Shown piece by piece: positions 15,808 through 25,888 of a stretch of DNA of 64,000 nt. The stretch spans positions 1 to 64,000 of the forward strand of contig NZ_AFHI01000003.1 in assembly GCF_000217935.1 (NCBI RefSeq), given 5' to 3'. The first letter of the stretch is position 1; every line of letters begins with the position of its first letter. The translations under genes and the position numbers were made by a program. The notes beneath the pieces were generated by a model that had not been told where the DNA came from, made no database searches, and saw only the letters and a program-made list of their open reading frames with translations. The DNA comes from Rheinheimera sp. A13L. Its GTDB lineage: Bacteria; Pseudomonadota; Gammaproteobacteria; Enterobacterales; Alteromonadaceae.

Positions 15808-18800
15808 ATGTCGCCCCTATCTCTTGAGGGCCTTGTGTTGACCGACTCTACTGTTAAACCTGCTATTGCTGCCAATGACGCTGAAATTTCTGTTGCCGCG
15901 CTTGCTAAAGCCATTCCCAATTCATTATCCAAAGATCAGCACCGTTTTCGCCAGACCTTGCAGGGCATAAAAAAACAGCAGGACCAAGCCAAACAGCAGC
16001 AGTTAATGCTGCAGCTGTCGGCAAAAATAGCCACTTCTATGCAATTACGCGCTCAGCGACTTGCAGCAATGCCCACTATTGAATACCCGGCTGAACTGCC
16101 TGTTGTAGGTAAAAAAGACGACATTAAAGCCGCTATAGCCAAACATCAGGTGGTGATTATTGCCGGTGAAACTGGCTCGGGTAAAACCACCCAAATTCCA
16201 AAAATCTGTTTAGAGTTAGGCCGTGGTGTGGCTGGCATGATAGGCCATACCCAGCCACGACGTTTAGCGGCGCGCAGTGTCTCTGCGCGTTTAGCCGAAG
16301 AGCTGAAATGCTCTGTTGGTCAGCAGGTGGGTTATAAAATCCGTTTTGGCGATCACACAGCGCCCACCACTTTAGTCAAACTGATGACAGACGGTGTGCT
16401 GCTGGCTGAAATTCAGCAGGACAGATTTTTAAATCAATACGACACCATCATCATCGATGAAGCGCACGAACGCAGTTTAAATATCGACTTCTTGTTGGGC
16501 TACTTAAAACAGCTGTTGCCACGCCGCCCTGATTTAAAAGTCATTATCACCTCGGCTACCATAGATCCAGAGCGTTTTTCCAAGCACTTTTTTGACGCGC
16601 CTATTATTGAAGTCTCAGGCCGTACTTATCCGGTCGAAACCCGTTACCGGCCTTTGGCAGAAAACGATGATAAAGATGCCGATCAGCTGCAATCTATTTT
16701 TGATGCAGTCGAAGAGCTTTACCGAGAGCCACCTGGCGATATTCTGATTTTTTTAAACGGTGAGCGCGAAATTCGTGACACAGCAGATGCGCTGGAAAAG
16801 TTAAAACTGCCTCATACCGAAGTGTTGCCGCTCTATGCCCGTTTAAGTGCGGCCGAGCAAAACCTGATTTTCCAAAACCATGTCGGCCGCCGCATTGTTT
16901 TGTCGACCAACGTGGCTGAAACCTCACTGACTGTGCCTGGTATACGTTATGTGATAGACCCGGGCACAGTGCGTATTTCGCGTTACAGCTACCGCTCTAA
17001 AGTACAACAGCTGCCGATTGAAGCCGTCAGTCAGGCCAGCGCCAATCAGCGTAAAGGTCGTTGTGGTCGTGTGGCTGCTGGTATCTGTATCCGGTTATAC
17101 AGCGAAGAGGATTTTAATGGCAGACCAGAATTTACCGATCCGGAAATTCTGCGTACCAATTTAGCCTCTGTTATTTTACAAATGTTGGCGTTAGGTTTAG
17201 GCGATATTCAGGCTTTCCCGTTTTTAGAACGGCCGGACAGCCGTTTTATTAACGACGGTATTAAGCTGTTGGAAGAGCTGGGTGCAGTCAAACCTCAGTC
17301 CAATAGCCATAGTTTGCAAATGACAGACTTAGGCCGCCAAATCAGCCGTTTACCTGTCGACCCTCGTTTAGCCCGTATGGTGTTTGCAGCGACAGAACAC
17401 AGCTGTTTACAGGAAGTGCTGGTGATTGTCTCGGCTTTGTCGATTCAGGACCCACGCGAACGACCTTTGGATAAACAGCAAAAAGCCGATGAATTGCATG
17501 GCCGTTTTGCCGATCCGGATTCAGATTTCAGCGCCTGGCTAAAACTCTGGGCTTATTTGCAAGAGAAGCAGGACGAGCTGACCAATAACCAGTTCCGCCG
17601 TTTATGTAAACAAGAGCTTTTGAATTACCTGCGGGTGCGCGAATGGCAGGATTTATTTGGCCAGCTCAGCCAAATCTGCAGCGAGCAGCAATGGAGCCTG
17701 AATTCGCAGGTGGCATCCTACGAGCAAATCCATAGTGCTCTACTCACAGGTTTATTAGGCCAGATTGGTAGCCGTGACAGCGATGCCGATTACATGGGGC
17801 CCCGCCAAAGCCGCTTTTTTGTATTTCCTGGCAGCAGCTTATTTAAACGTAAACCTAAATGGGTGATGGCCGCAGAACTTGTGGAAACCTCGAAGCTTTA
17901 TGCCCGCGCTGTGGCCAAAATTGAGCCTGAATGGGTTGAGCCTGCGGCTATGCATTTGGTCACCCGCAGTTACAGCGAACCGCATTGGGAAAAGAAAAAA
18001 GGCGCAGTAGTGGCTTATGAGCAGGTGTCTTTGTATGGCCTGATCATCGTCGGCAAACGCCCTGTGCTGTACAGCAAAATAGACCCTGCCACTTGTCACA
18101 CCATTTTTATCCGCAGTGCTTTGGTGGAGCAGGACTTAGGCCTGAATGAAAGCTTTTTAGCCCATAACCAAAAGCTGATTGAGCAAGTCACTGAGCTGGA
18201 AGAAAAAGCCCGCCGCCGCGATATCTTGGTGGATGAAGAGACTTTAGCGGCTTTTTACGCTGAAAAAATTCCTGTTTGGGCCAATAACAGAGTCGATTTT
18301 GCCAAATGGTGTAAAGAGGCTAAAGCCAAAGATGCCAAGTTACTGCATCTGGATTTAGAGCAGCTATATAAGCGTGACGCTTCAGAAGTCACAGCCGACA
18401 AATTCCCCGAATTCTGGCGTCAGGGCAATTTAACGTTGCCGTTGGATTATCACTTTTCACCGGGCGCGCCAGACGATGGTGTCAGTCTTGTTGTGCCTTT
18501 GTCCTTGTTAAACCAACTGGAAGAGCAGGGCTTTGACTGGCTGATCCCAGGCTTGCGGCATGATTTATTGGTGGCGCTGATTAAATGCCTGCCAAAACAA
18601 TACAGACGCAACTTTGTGCCAGCGCCAAATTACGCCGATGCCTTATTACAAAGTATTAAACCTGAAGACGGGCCTTTGCTCGATGTGGTCAGCAACAGAT
18701 TAAAGCGGATGTCAGGTGTCACTATTCCGGACGATGCCTGGGAGCTGTCCGGCATTGAAACCCATCTGAAGTTTAACTTTAAGATAGTAGATGACAAAGG

Positions 18801-19755
18801 CAACACCTTAAAACAAGGTCGCTCTTTGGCGCTGTTAAAACAAGAGCTGCAGGGCAAAGTGCAACAGAACCTGAGTCAGGTGGCAGAGCGGGGCATAGAG
18901 CAGGACAAACTGACGCAGTGGACTTTTGGCCAGTTGCCACGTGAATACATCAAAATGCAGGCCGGTTATCAAATCAAAGCCTATCCGGCTTTAGTGGATA
19001 ACAAAGATTCGGTGTCGATAAAGCTGTTGGATAACGCTGAACAGGCGGCTGAACAAAGCAAGTTGGGCCTGCGCCGTTTAGTGCTGTTAAACGTGCCATC
19101 GCCAGTCAAATACCTGCAGGAATCCTTGCCGAACAAAGCCAAGCTGGGTTTGTACTTTAATCCTTTTGGCAAAGTGCTGGAACTGATAGACGACTGTATA
19201 GCGGCTGGTGTCGATCAATTGTTAAGCCAACAGCCATGGCCTGAAACTGAAGCAGAGTTCACGGTGGTCAAAGAAAAAATCCGCGCAGAGCTGGGTGAAA
19301 CAGTGCTGCGTATCGCGCTGAAAGTAGAGCAAATTTTAACACTGGGCCATGAAATTCAGAAAAAGCTTAAAGGTAAAGTTGAGTTAAAACATGTGCAAGG
19401 CCAGGGGGAAATCAAGCAACATCTGGATTCCTTATTGTTTAAAGGTTTTGTCAGTACTCATGGTGCGGCGCGTCTGGATGCCATTTTGCGTTATTTACAG
19501 GCACTGCAAAAACGTCAGGAAAAACTGCCGGTGGATCCAAACCGCGACCGATTAATGTCACACGAATATCAAAAGGCAGCAGATGCGTACCAAAACCTGC
19601 TGGGGAAATTTGCTGGCCGAACTATACCTGAGCCCGTGCTGGCTATTCGCTGGATGCTGGAGGAACTTAAAGTGTCGTTACATGCTCAGACTTTAGGTAC
19701 ACCTTATCCTGTGTCGGTAAAACGTATCTTGCAGGCCGTTGCAGAGTTAAAGTAA
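15808..19755 (+). CDS. hrpA: ATP-dependent RNA helicase HrpA
   Basis: A 1315-residue DEAH-box helicase. Motifs in order: Walker A GETGSGKTTQ, motif Ia TQPRRLAA, DEAH in IIIDEAHERSLN, SAT in ITSATID, NVAETSLTVPGI, and QRKGRCGR. These are followed by the helicase-associated (HA2) and OB-fold regions and the long C-terminal DUF3418 region characteristic of HrpA. Length is close to the E. coli protein. HrpA acts on structured or stalled mRNA and ribosomes. The ATG at 15808 gives a non-conserved leader and has no clear ribosome binding site; a GTG at 15835 behind TTGAGGG is an alternative start. Confidence 0.95.
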   Translation: MSPLSLEGLVLTDSTVKPAIAANDAEISVAALAKAIPNSLSKDQHRFRQTLQGIKKQQDQAKQQQLMLQLSAKIATSMQLRAQRLAAMPTIEYPAELPVVGKKDDIKAAIAKHQVVIIAGETGSGKTTQIPKICLELGRGVAGMIGHTQPRRLAARSVSARLAEELKCSVGQQVGYKIRFGDHTAPTTLVKLMTDGVLLAEIQQDRFLNQYDTIIIDEAHERSLNIDFLLGYLKQLLPRRPDLKVIITSATIDPERFSKHFFDAPIIEVSGRTYPVETRYRPLAENDDKDADQLQSIFDAVEELYREPPGDILIFLNGEREIRDTADALEKLKLPHTEVLPLYARLSAAEQNLIFQNHVGRRIVLSTNVAETSLTVPGIRYVIDPGTVRISRYSYRSKVQQLPIEAVSQASANQRKGRCGRVAAGICIRLYSEEDFNGRPEFTDPEILRTNLASVILQMLALGLGDIQAFPFLERPDSRFINDGIKLLEELGAVKPQSNSHSLQMTDLGRQISRLPVDPRLARMVFAATEHSCLQEVLVIVSALSIQDPRERPLDKQQKADELHGRFADPDSDFSAWLKLWAYLQEKQDELTNNQFRRLCKQELLNYLRVREWQDLFGQLSQICSEQQWSLNSQVASYEQIHSALLTGLLGQIGSRDSDADYMGPRQSRFFVFPGSSLFKRKPKWVMAAELVETSKLYARAVAKIEPEWVEPAAMHLVTRSYSEPHWEKKKGAVVAYEQVSLYGLIIVGKRPVLYSKIDPATCHTIFIRSALVEQDLGLNESFLAHNQKLIEQVTELEEKARRRDILVDEETLAAFYAEKIPVWANNRVDFAKWCKEAKAKDAKLLHLDLEQLYKRDASEVTADKFPEFWRQGNLTLPLDYHFSPGAPDDGVSLVVPLSLLNQLEEQGFDWLIPGLRHDLLVALIKCLPKQYRRNFVPAPNYADALLQSIKPEDGPLLDVVSNRLKRMSGVTIPDDAWELSGIETHLKFNFKIVDDKGNTLKQGRSLALLKQELQGKVQQNLSQVAERGIEQDKLTQWTFGQLPREYIKMQAGYQIKAYPALVDNKDSVSIKLLDNAEQAAEQSKLGLRRLVLLNVPSPVKYLQESLPNKAKLGLYFNPFGKVLELIDDCIAAGVDQLLSQQPWPETEAEFTVVKEKIRAELGETVLRIALKVEQILTLGHEIQKKLKGKVELKHVQGQGEIKQHLDSLLFKGFVSTHGAARLDAILRYLQALQKRQEKLPVDPNRDRLMSHEYQKAADAYQNLLGKFAGRTIPEPVLAIRWMLEELKVSLHAQTLGTPYPVSVKRILQAVAELK

Positions 19756-19855
19756 AGTAAATTTTTAGAAAAAAATTGGCTGTTTTTTGGCAAATCGCTA
19801 AATAAGCCATACACTTAGTTCAGGCGCATCGATGCGTTGGAAAGGAGACACAAGG

Positions 19856-20251
19856 ATGCAGACAATGGAACTGAAGCAAAAAAAGGTCATGATAGTGGAC
19901 GACGAAGACTTTATGTTTCGTCTGCTTGAACTGGCTTTGTCGCCTTTTTACCAACTGTGTTATGCCAAAAGTGGGGTTGAAGCTTTACAACTGGTGCTGC
20001 AACAACAACCGGATCTGGTGATGATGGATATCTGTATGCCGGGTTTAGATGGGCTGGACACCTGCCGCTTATTAAAAAATGCCCCTGAAACCGGCCATAT
20101 CCCCATTCTGATAATGTCGGGCCTGGATACTCCACGCGATGAAATGATAGCGCTGGACGCCGGAGCCGATGCTTTTGTCAGTAAGCCTATCAGTGCCAGG
20201 CATATTCAGATGCTGGTGGATGATTTACTCTGCAGCCATATGCATAAGTAA
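19856..20251 (+). CDS. single-domain response regulator (CheY-like)
   Basis: A 131-residue receiver domain with Asp15-Asp16, phospho-acceptor Asp58 (VMMDICMPGLDG), Ser88 and Lys110 (FVSKP). No output domain. The ATG at 19856 has AAGGAG at optimal distance; an earlier in-frame ATG at 19832 lies upstream of that site. A PilZ gene follows 134 bases later on the same strand, suggesting signalling towards motility or biofilm, but this is inferred from proximity only. Confidence 0.85.
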   Translation: MQTMELKQKKVMIVDDEDFMFRLLELALSPFYQLCYAKSGVEALQLVLQQQPDLVMMDICMPGLDGLDTCRLLKNAPETGHIPILIMSGLDTPRDEMIALDAGADAFVSKPISARHIQMLVDDLLCSHMHK

Positions 20252-20385
20252 GCAGAATAAAAGCCTTTACAGTGGCCTGTTGCCGATCTATAAAAGATAT
20301 CAATTCAAAACATTAGACCCAAAGTAATTGGAATTGCAGCAAAACAGCTGTGGTTTCGGCTACGCAGGGGAGGCAGTAAAAGTTT

Positions 20386-20685
20386 ATGTTAGGCCACAGT
20401 GATAAACGCAACTACTACCGAATGATGGTGAATGCTCAGGTGCAGTTAATGATTAACGATCCTGAATCAGGCCGGGTGATCAACGCCATCTGCCGCGATT
20501 TAAGTGCCACTGGTATGTCGCTGGAAATAGACGAACCGCTGGAAATGGGCATTTTGCTCTACATCAAAATGGAAAGTTCCAACCCCAGTTTCCCCCCTTT
20601 ATCCGCCCACGCTAAAGTGATGCGCTGCGCTCAGGAGCAGGAAGATTGTTATCAGCTGGGTGTGCAGATCATAGAATTGAATTAA
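20386..20685 (+). CDS. PilZ domain protein (c-di-GMP receptor)
   Basis: A 99-residue protein consisting of a PilZ domain. Both ligand motifs are present: RxxxR as Arg8-NYY-Arg12, and DxSxxG as Asp38-LSATG43. It should therefore bind cyclic di-GMP. GGGGAGG precedes the ATG. No membrane segment or second domain. Targets unknown. Confidence 0.85.
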   Translation: MLGHSDKRNYYRMMVNAQVQLMINDPESGRVINAICRDLSATGMSLEIDEPLEMGILLYIKMESSNPSFPPLSAHAKVMRCAQEQEDCYQLGVQIIELN

Positions 20686-20686
20686 A

Positions 20687-20720
20687 GCTTTTGTACCTGC
20701 TCCAACCGAGATACAAAAGC
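20687..20720. terminator. bidirectional terminator
   Basis: GCTTTTGTA (20687-20695) pairs with TACAAAAGC (20712-20720) between the convergent PilZ and LprI-like genes, with A/T-rich flanks on both sides. Confidence 0.55.
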
Positions 20721-20737
20721 CTTAAGTAACAGCTGTG

Positions 20738-21316
20738 TTATTTTGTTTTACAGCTCATCAGCGGCGCTTGATAACCCCACTGCACAGTGAAAACTTTGTT
20801 TTGCTCTGACAGCTTTTCATTTCTCCCGACATAGCTATGGTCCTCCTGCTGATACATTAAAGAGACTTGGTCGCCATAATCAGCAATTAAAGTAGCTGGT
20901 GTGGTGGAGTAATAACGCAGTGAAATTTCATTGGCCGGGTTGTTATCACAGCTCAGCAACAGATTTTTACTGATGGGAACCAGTTCATAACGCGCCTGTA
21001 ACTCGGCAATACGCTGGATGTAAAGCGTTGAAGCGCAGGCTTTTTTATCCTCTGCTTTCCAGCACTCCGCTTTCCCTTTTATCCAACCGCGCTGCTCAGC
21101 TTTTAACAAAGGCGGTTTTTCATTCACTGCTTTTGCCAAAGCCTGCTGATACACCTCTGCCAGTTGTTGATCTTGTTTGAGTAGTTCTGGGTCTGAGCAA
21201 ATCAGTTTATCTATAGTGCCTTGATCTTTGGCCTGGCAATTGATTTGGTTGTCTGCTGTGGCAGCCTGAAGTGGGGCAGCTGCGAGTAGGGTGGTTACGA
21301 GTAGTAAAAGTTTCAT
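20738..21316 (-). CDS. LprI-like (DUF1311) secreted protein
   Basis: A 192-residue exported protein: signal peptide MKLLLLVTTLLAAAPLQAA, then an LprI/DUF1311 domain with its cysteine pattern (INCQAKDQGTIDKLICSDPELL, ... GWIKGKAECWK...KACASTLYIQRIAELQARY). Proteins with this domain include a lysozyme inhibitor, but the fold is widespread and its role here is unknown. The C-terminal 60 residues add a further beta-rich domain (TLIADYGDQVSLMYQ, TVQWGYQAPLMSC), resembling membrane-bound lysozyme inhibitor MliC-like sequences. Confidence 0.7.
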   Translation of the reverse strand: MKLLLLVTTLLAAAPLQAATADNQINCQAKDQGTIDKLICSDPELLKQDQQLAEVYQQALAKAVNEKPPLLKAEQRGWIKGKAECWKAEDKKACASTLYIQRIAELQARYELVPISKNLLLSCDNNPANEISLRYYSTTPATLIADYGDQVSLMYQQEDHSYVGRNEKLSEQNKVFTVQWGYQAPLMSCKTK

Positions 21317-21705
21317 CTTCCTGTCCTTTTGATTTTACTGTTGGTAACAGTGTCAGGGAAAGTGGGGATAATCAAGTTTGGTGCATTGCCGGAGTAAACA
21401 TTTGATGAATTCGTATGCCACCTGTATGTATTCTGTTAACAATAATAATTCCCATAGTTTAGAAGAATCTGTTGAAATAGAGGTTCATCGGTATTATTAA
21501 TACTTTAGGTATTTATCATGCAAAAAATGTGTGCGGCTACAGGCAGCATTATTTTAGCTTGGGATTAATGTGTAAAAAATACTGATGAGTACAACTTAAC
21601 TTCGCAGCACTCTACGGATTTAATCTTGTGCATCCTCTTTGCAGTAAGTGATTATGGATCTGAATTTATCGTTCCCCGGTAAGACCGACGGTCAAGAAGG
21701 CTTGA
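21317..21705. other. AT-rich intergenic region
   Basis: A 389-base gap between divergent genes. I see no gene, RNA structure or repeat. It is visibly more AT-rich than the flanking core genes, like the S41-like gene that follows. Confidence 0.35.
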
Positions 21706-22677
21706 ATGAATTTATTAACTATCGCATTTTTCTTTTGTTTGCTCTTCGTAACCGGGATCTGTGTATCAGAAGAGCTGGATCTTAATAGAAATACAGTGAT
21801 CCCGCATACTGAAGTAGAATTGGCAATCCAGAATATAGTCCACGAATTAAACGAAACATATCTATACCCAGAAAAGGCAAAAATAGCATCAGATAATTTA
21901 CTCGCAAAATTGCGCTCGGGATACTTTAACCAGCAATATGAATTTTCACGTTTTAATCATGAAGTGACATCTATTCTATTTGACTCGACCAGGGATTCTG
22001 GCTTTGAGCTAATTAAACAGCAACCAATGACACTATCAGCCATAGATGAAAACAATCAAGAGTCAGATTCAAAGCCGCAAGACTCAATAACAGTAGAAGT
22101 TCTGGAGAATAACATCGGTTATTTAAAAATAACGGGTGATTTTTACTTTCCAAATGAGAATGAAATTCTTGAGGAGCATCTCAAAGTTTTATCTGATGTT
22201 GATGCATTGATTATAGATCTGCGTTCGGCTGATAAAATAGCAATAAATATAGCTCAACAGCTGATTAGCTACTTTGTGGAGCCTGGATTAGCTATAGGAA
22301 ATCTCAGGTTCAATCAGCGCATCGACACTTTAAAATCTTTCAATACAAAAGGGTTTGATAGATTTAAGCAGGATTTTCCTCTCTATATCATCAATTCCTC
22401 TTTTGTTGCTGGCTCATGGGAATTTTTTGGCCACACACTTAAGCACTTTGACAAAGCAATAATTATAGGTCAGGAGACCATGGGGGTTGGACATATTGCC
22501 AAACCGATCAAGGTAAGTGACACTATGTCAATTATAATGAATCATGCTGTTATTACTCATCCAGTTTCAAATGAAAGTTGGGAAAGTTATGGTGTTGTTC
22601 CTGATTATTTCTTTGAAGGGAATTCCGCATTTGAAAAGGCGGTTGATTTAGCATCAAGCCAAGTTATGAACAAATGA
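21706..22677 (+). CDS. S41-like secreted protein (IRBP/C-terminal-processing peptidase fold)
   Basis: A 323-residue product with a signal peptide (MNLLTIAFFFCLLFVTGICVS) and the layout of short S41 peptidases: an N-terminal helical region, NIGYLKITGDFYFPNE, VDALIIDLRSADK, and a C-terminal GHTLKHFDKAIIIGQETMGVGH block. In the family the nucleophile lies in an FSxxE box just before this block. Here the segment reads SFVAGSWEFF, so the serine is displaced by one position in my alignment. Activity is uncertain. No PDZ domain. Base composition is AT-richer than the neighbours, suggesting acquisition. Confidence 0.6.
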   Translation: MNLLTIAFFFCLLFVTGICVSEELDLNRNTVIPHTEVELAIQNIVHELNETYLYPEKAKIASDNLLAKLRSGYFNQQYEFSRFNHEVTSILFDSTRDSGFELIKQQPMTLSAIDENNQESDSKPQDSITVEVLENNIGYLKITGDFYFPNENEILEEHLKVLSDVDALIIDLRSADKIAINIAQQLISYFVEPGLAIGNLRFNQRIDTLKSFNTKGFDRFKQDFPLYIINSSFVAGSWEFFGHTLKHFDKAIIIGQETMGVGHIAKPIKVSDTMSIIMNHAVITHPVSNESWESYGVVPDYFFEGNSAFEKAVDLASSQVMNK

Positions 22678-22748
22678 CATTTAAAAAGCATGCCAGATTA
22701 AATATTTTCGATATAAAAATTTGTCTGTTGAAATAAGCTAAATGTTAT

Positions 22749-22780
22749 GTGAAACAGCCACCAAAAGGTGTCTGTTTCAC
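22749..22780 (-). terminator. terminator hairpin downstream of the YceI gene
   Basis: GTGAAACAG (22749-22757) pairs with CTGTTTCAC (22772-22780), with inner CACC/GGTG pairs, just after the - strand YceI stop. T-run is weak. Confidence 0.5.
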
Positions 22781-22801
22781 AAATCCAAAAACACCAAAAA
22801 C

Positions 22802-23377
22802 CTACTTTACCAGCACCAGACTAAAAGTGGTTGGTACCATTGGGCTGATGCTGTTCAGGCCTGCCAGTTCACGTAGTTTTTCTACGCCTGCGTTTAATTT
22901 GAATTTATTTACGTCCAGCATAATTGGCGCAACAGTGGTGACTACCAATTGGCTGTCTGACACTTTGGTCACTTTTACTTTAGCGGTCAGGCTTTGGCTT
23001 TGAGTGAGTAAGGTCAGGTCCAACTTTTGATCAACAGTCACGCTGTCACCGGTTTTTAAGCCAGTAAGTACTTTGCTGTCTACTTTGCCTTTGGCATTAA
23101 TAGTTGCGTATTCTTTGGCCGCTAACACATGTTCCAGAATACGTTCGTTACGAATTGGAATGATAGTGTCTATGCTCATGACCGGGATAGCGACTGAGAA
23201 TTCGCCTGCCGACGTTAACTTGCCTGTTAACTCTTTAAAGCTGTGGGTTTCGGCCACTACTTCATTTTTCACAGACACAAAATTCAGGCTGGATTGCTCG
23301 CTATTGACTGACCAGTCGGCTGCAGCGGAAAAACTTAAGGCTGCCGCCACTATTAAAGTTAACTTTTTTATCGTCAT
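22802..23377 (-). CDS. YceI family periplasmic lipid-binding-like protein
   Basis: A 191-residue exported protein with signal peptide (MTIKKLTLIVAAALSFSAAA) and a YceI lipocalin-like beta-barrel (WSVNSEQSSLNFVSVKN start, NERILEHVL..AKEYATINAKGKV in the middle, hydrophobic C-terminal strand). The family binds polyisoprenoid-type lipids; its physiological role is unclear. The gene follows rlmI on the same strand after 76 bases and may be co-transcribed. Confidence 0.8.
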   Translation of the reverse strand: MTIKKLTLIVAAALSFSAAADWSVNSEQSSLNFVSVKNEVVAETHSFKELTGKLTSAGEFSVAIPVMSIDTIIPIRNERILEHVLAAKEYATINAKGKVDSKVLTGLKTGDSVTVDQKLDLTLLTQSQSLTAKVKVTKVSDSQLVVTTVAPIMLDVNKFKLNAGVEKLRELAGLNSISPMVPTTFSLVLVK

Positions 23378-23453
23378 CGAACACTCCTTAGTTGATGGAC
23401 TGGGGCAAAAGCCCCAATCAGAATACTTTTTAGAATACCGTTCAAAGTACAGT

Positions 23454-24644
23454 TCAAAATACCTTGCAAACTAAACCTTTCAGATAATGACCTTCAGGGT
23501 AGAAGCTGGCAATAGGGTGGTCGCTGGACTGACTGAGTTTCTCGATAAACAAACAATCTTTGTTGGCATCAAGAGCTGCGTCGGCCACTATTTTTTGAAA
23601 CAGCATTTCTTCCATTAAGCCTGAACAGCTGAAGGTTAATAACAAACCGCCTGGTTTTACCAATTGCATAGCCACACGGTTGATGTCTTTGTAACCACGG
23701 GCGGCTTGCATCAGTTGGGCTTTGCTGTCGGCAAATTTTGGTGGGTCTAAAATTACCATATCGAACAACTTGCCTTGCTCTTTGTATTCGCGCAGTAACT
23801 TAAACACGTCCTGTTTGACGTTGCTGGCCTTGTCCAGTTCCATGTTATTTAACACTAAATTGCGTTCTGCCGTTTTTAAAGCTAAATCCGACATATCCAC
23901 GTTGGTGACATGCTCTGCGCCGCCTTTTAAGCACGACAAAGCAAAAGTGCCAGTGTAGCTGAAGCAGTTCAGTACGGTTTTGCCTTTAGCCAGGCGGCCA
24001 GCCGCAGCGCGTGAATCGCGTTGGTCCAGATAAAAACCTGTTTTGTGGCCGTTGATCACATCGACCAGAATTTTCATGCCATTTTCTAAAATCACCACTT
24101 CGCCGCTTTCACGAGGTAAATGCAACCAGCCGGTGACAGGTTTTAAACCTTCCTTTTTACGCACATCTACGTCTGAACGCTCGTAAATACTGACATCAGG
24201 GAAAGTTTGCTTTAATGCTTCTACTATTAATTCACGGTTTGCATCGGCACCAGCGGATAACAACTGACAAACCAGCACATCAGCGTATAAATCAACAGTC
24301 ACACCTGGTAAACCGTCAGATTCAGCAGCTACTATACGTAAACCGTTGGTTTGCGTTAGGTCATACATATCTTGGCGCACAGACCAGGCGCGCTGAATAC
24401 GGCGGGTGAAAAAGGCCTGATCGATCTGTTCTTTTTCGTTAAAGGTCCAGGCGCGCACGCGAATTTGCGAGTCGGCTGAATAAGCACCGCGGCATAACCA
24501 TTTGCCATCGTGGGTGAGTACATCTACAGTTTCGCCCGATTCTGGTTTACCTTTAACCTGGAGTACCGCTTTAGAAAATACCCAAGGGTGGCGGCGTCTT
24601 AAGGATTTTTCGCGTTCGGGTTGTAAAATGATACTGTGAGACAT
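23454..24644 (-). CDS. rlmI: 23S rRNA (cytosine-5)-methyltransferase RlmI
   Basis: A 396-residue SAM-dependent enzyme that methylates a cytosine of 23S rRNA (C1962 in E. coli numbering). An N-terminal PUA-type domain (residues about 1-75, with [10 protein letters not shown]) is followed by a central domain and a Rossmann methyltransferase: SAM site [29 protein letters not shown] in [11 protein letters not shown], and Cys in FSCSGLM. Length agrees with E. coli RlmI. The gene is divergent from the quinone oxidoreductase gene. Confidence 0.92.
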   Translation of the reverse strand: MSHSIILQPEREKSLRRRHPWVFSKAVLQVKGKPESGETVDVLTHDGKWLCRGAYSADSQIRVRAWTFNEKEQIDQAFFTRRIQRAWSVRQDMYDLTQTNGLRIVAAESDGLPGVTVDLYADVLVCQLLSAGADANRELIVEALKQTFPDVSIYERSDVDVRKKEGLKPVTGWLHLPRESGEVVILENGMKILVDVINGHKTGFYLDQRDSRAAAGRLAKGKTVLNCFSYTGTFALSCLKGGAEHVTNVDMSDLALKTAERNLVLNNMELDKASNVKQDVFKLLREYKEQGKLFDMVILDPPKFADSKAQLMQAARGYKDINRVAMQLVKPGGLLLTFSCSGLMEEMLFQKIVADAALDANKDCLFIEKLSQSSDHPIASFYPEGHYLKGLVCKVF

Positions 24645-24734
24645 AGGTCAACTCTGTAGATGGGCAAGGGGCGCTATTTTAGTGAAGAGCGCGCAAAAGC
24701 TAAAGCAAAACTATGAAAAGGATCCACTAAATTG

Positions 24735-25742
24735 ATGCAAAACCATGCAGTACCCAGTCAGATGACGGCTATTGAGGTGATTAACCCCGGATCTCAAAGC
24801 CAATTGCAGCAGGTGACAGTGGCTGTTCCTCAGGTAAAAGCAGGGCAAGTGCTGGTTAAAGTGGCCGCTGCAGGTATCAACAGAGCTGATTTGTTGCAGC
24901 GTACTGGCTTGTATCCGCCACCACCAGGTGAATCCGATACTTTGGGTTTGGAAGTCGCTGGCACTGTGGTGGCTGTGGCTGACGATATTTCAACAGACTG
25001 GTTGGGTGAAGCTGTATTTGGCTTAGTGCCAGGCGGTGGTTATGCCCAGTATGTGGCAATGAGTGCAGAGCATTTAATTAAAAAGCCAGCTGCTTTAGGC
25101 ATGGCCGAAGCTGCAGCCTGCGCCGAAGTATTTTTAACTGCCTTTCAGGCCATGCGTGTTGTAGGGCATTTGCCGGATCAAGGCGCTTTATTAGTGCATG
25201 CAGGTGGCAGCGGTGTCGGTACTGCAGCCATACAGTTGGGCAAAGCTTCAGGCTGTTTTGTTGCTGTCACAGTGGGTTCAGATGAAAAAGCCAAAGCTTG
25301 TTTAGCTTTAGGGGCGGATTTTGCGGTGAACTATAAAACCCATGATTTTTCAGTGGAGTTAAAAGCAGCACGGCCACAAGGTTTTGATTTGATTATCGAC
25401 CCTGTCGCAGGCGATTACATAGTTGAAGATATTCAGCTGTTGGCGCTGGATGGTCAGATCATTGTGCTTTCAATGCTCGGTGGCCGTATGACCCCAGAGC
25501 TGGATTTAGGTTTGATGCTGAAAAAACGGGGCCAGCTACTGTGTTCAACACTTAGAAACCGGACTGATGGCTACAAAGCGGCCTTGATCAGTGATTTTAC
25601 TCAGCAGTTTGGGAAAACTTTAGCTGAAGGTAAAATTAAGCCTGTGCTGGCCCAAAGTATGGACTGGTCGGAAGCCGAAAAGGCGCATCAGTTGCTGGCT
25701 TCGAACGCCGTCGTGGGAAAACTGGTACTGACATTGTTTTAA
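24735..25742 (+). CDS. NAD(P)H quinone oxidoreductase (zeta-crystallin / PIG3 type MDR)
   Basis: A 335-residue zinc-free medium-chain dehydrogenase/reductase. GROES-like N-terminal domain (AGINRADLLQRTGLYPPPPG), nucleotide-binding Rossmann domain with VHAGGSGVGTAAIQLGK, and QGFDLIIDPVAGDY before the C-terminal part. The zinc ligands of alcohol dehydrogenases are absent. It probably reduces quinones with NADPH. ATG 24735 is chosen; a TTG immediately before it is in frame. AAGG lies at about 24717. Confidence 0.85.
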   Translation: MQNHAVPSQMTAIEVINPGSQSQLQQVTVAVPQVKAGQVLVKVAAAGINRADLLQRTGLYPPPPGESDTLGLEVAGTVVAVADDISTDWLGEAVFGLVPGGGYAQYVAMSAEHLIKKPAALGMAEAAACAEVFLTAFQAMRVVGHLPDQGALLVHAGGSGVGTAAIQLGKASGCFVAVTVGSDEKAKACLALGADFAVNYKTHDFSVELKAARPQGFDLIIDPVAGDYIVEDIQLLALDGQIIVLSMLGGRMTPELDLGLMLKKRGQLLCSTLRNRTDGYKAALISDFTQQFGKTLAEGKIKPVLAQSMDWSEAEKAHQLLASNAVVGKLVLTLF

Positions 25743-25743
25743 C

Positions 25744-25864
25744 CCCTTCGTACTTGAAGCTGCAGCTTTGTTACCTGCGCGCCTTCGCCCCAGTCACATA
25801 GGTAAACTACGCTCCTGGGGTCTCACGCACTTGTCGCCTAACTGCAACTCCAATTACTTTGGGT
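25744..25864 (-). repeat. ERIC-like element, copy A
   Basis: About 121 bases lie between the convergent quinone oxidoreductase and MFS genes, in reverse orientation relative to copies B-E. The core contains GCTCCTGGGGTCTCAC and CGCCCCAGTCACATA, matching the central palindrome of ERIC/IRU elements. The ends are CCCTTCGTACTTGAAGC and CCAATTACTTTGGGT. Confidence 0.8.
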
Positions 25865-25888
25865 TTACTTTAGGTAAAGCAAGACCAC

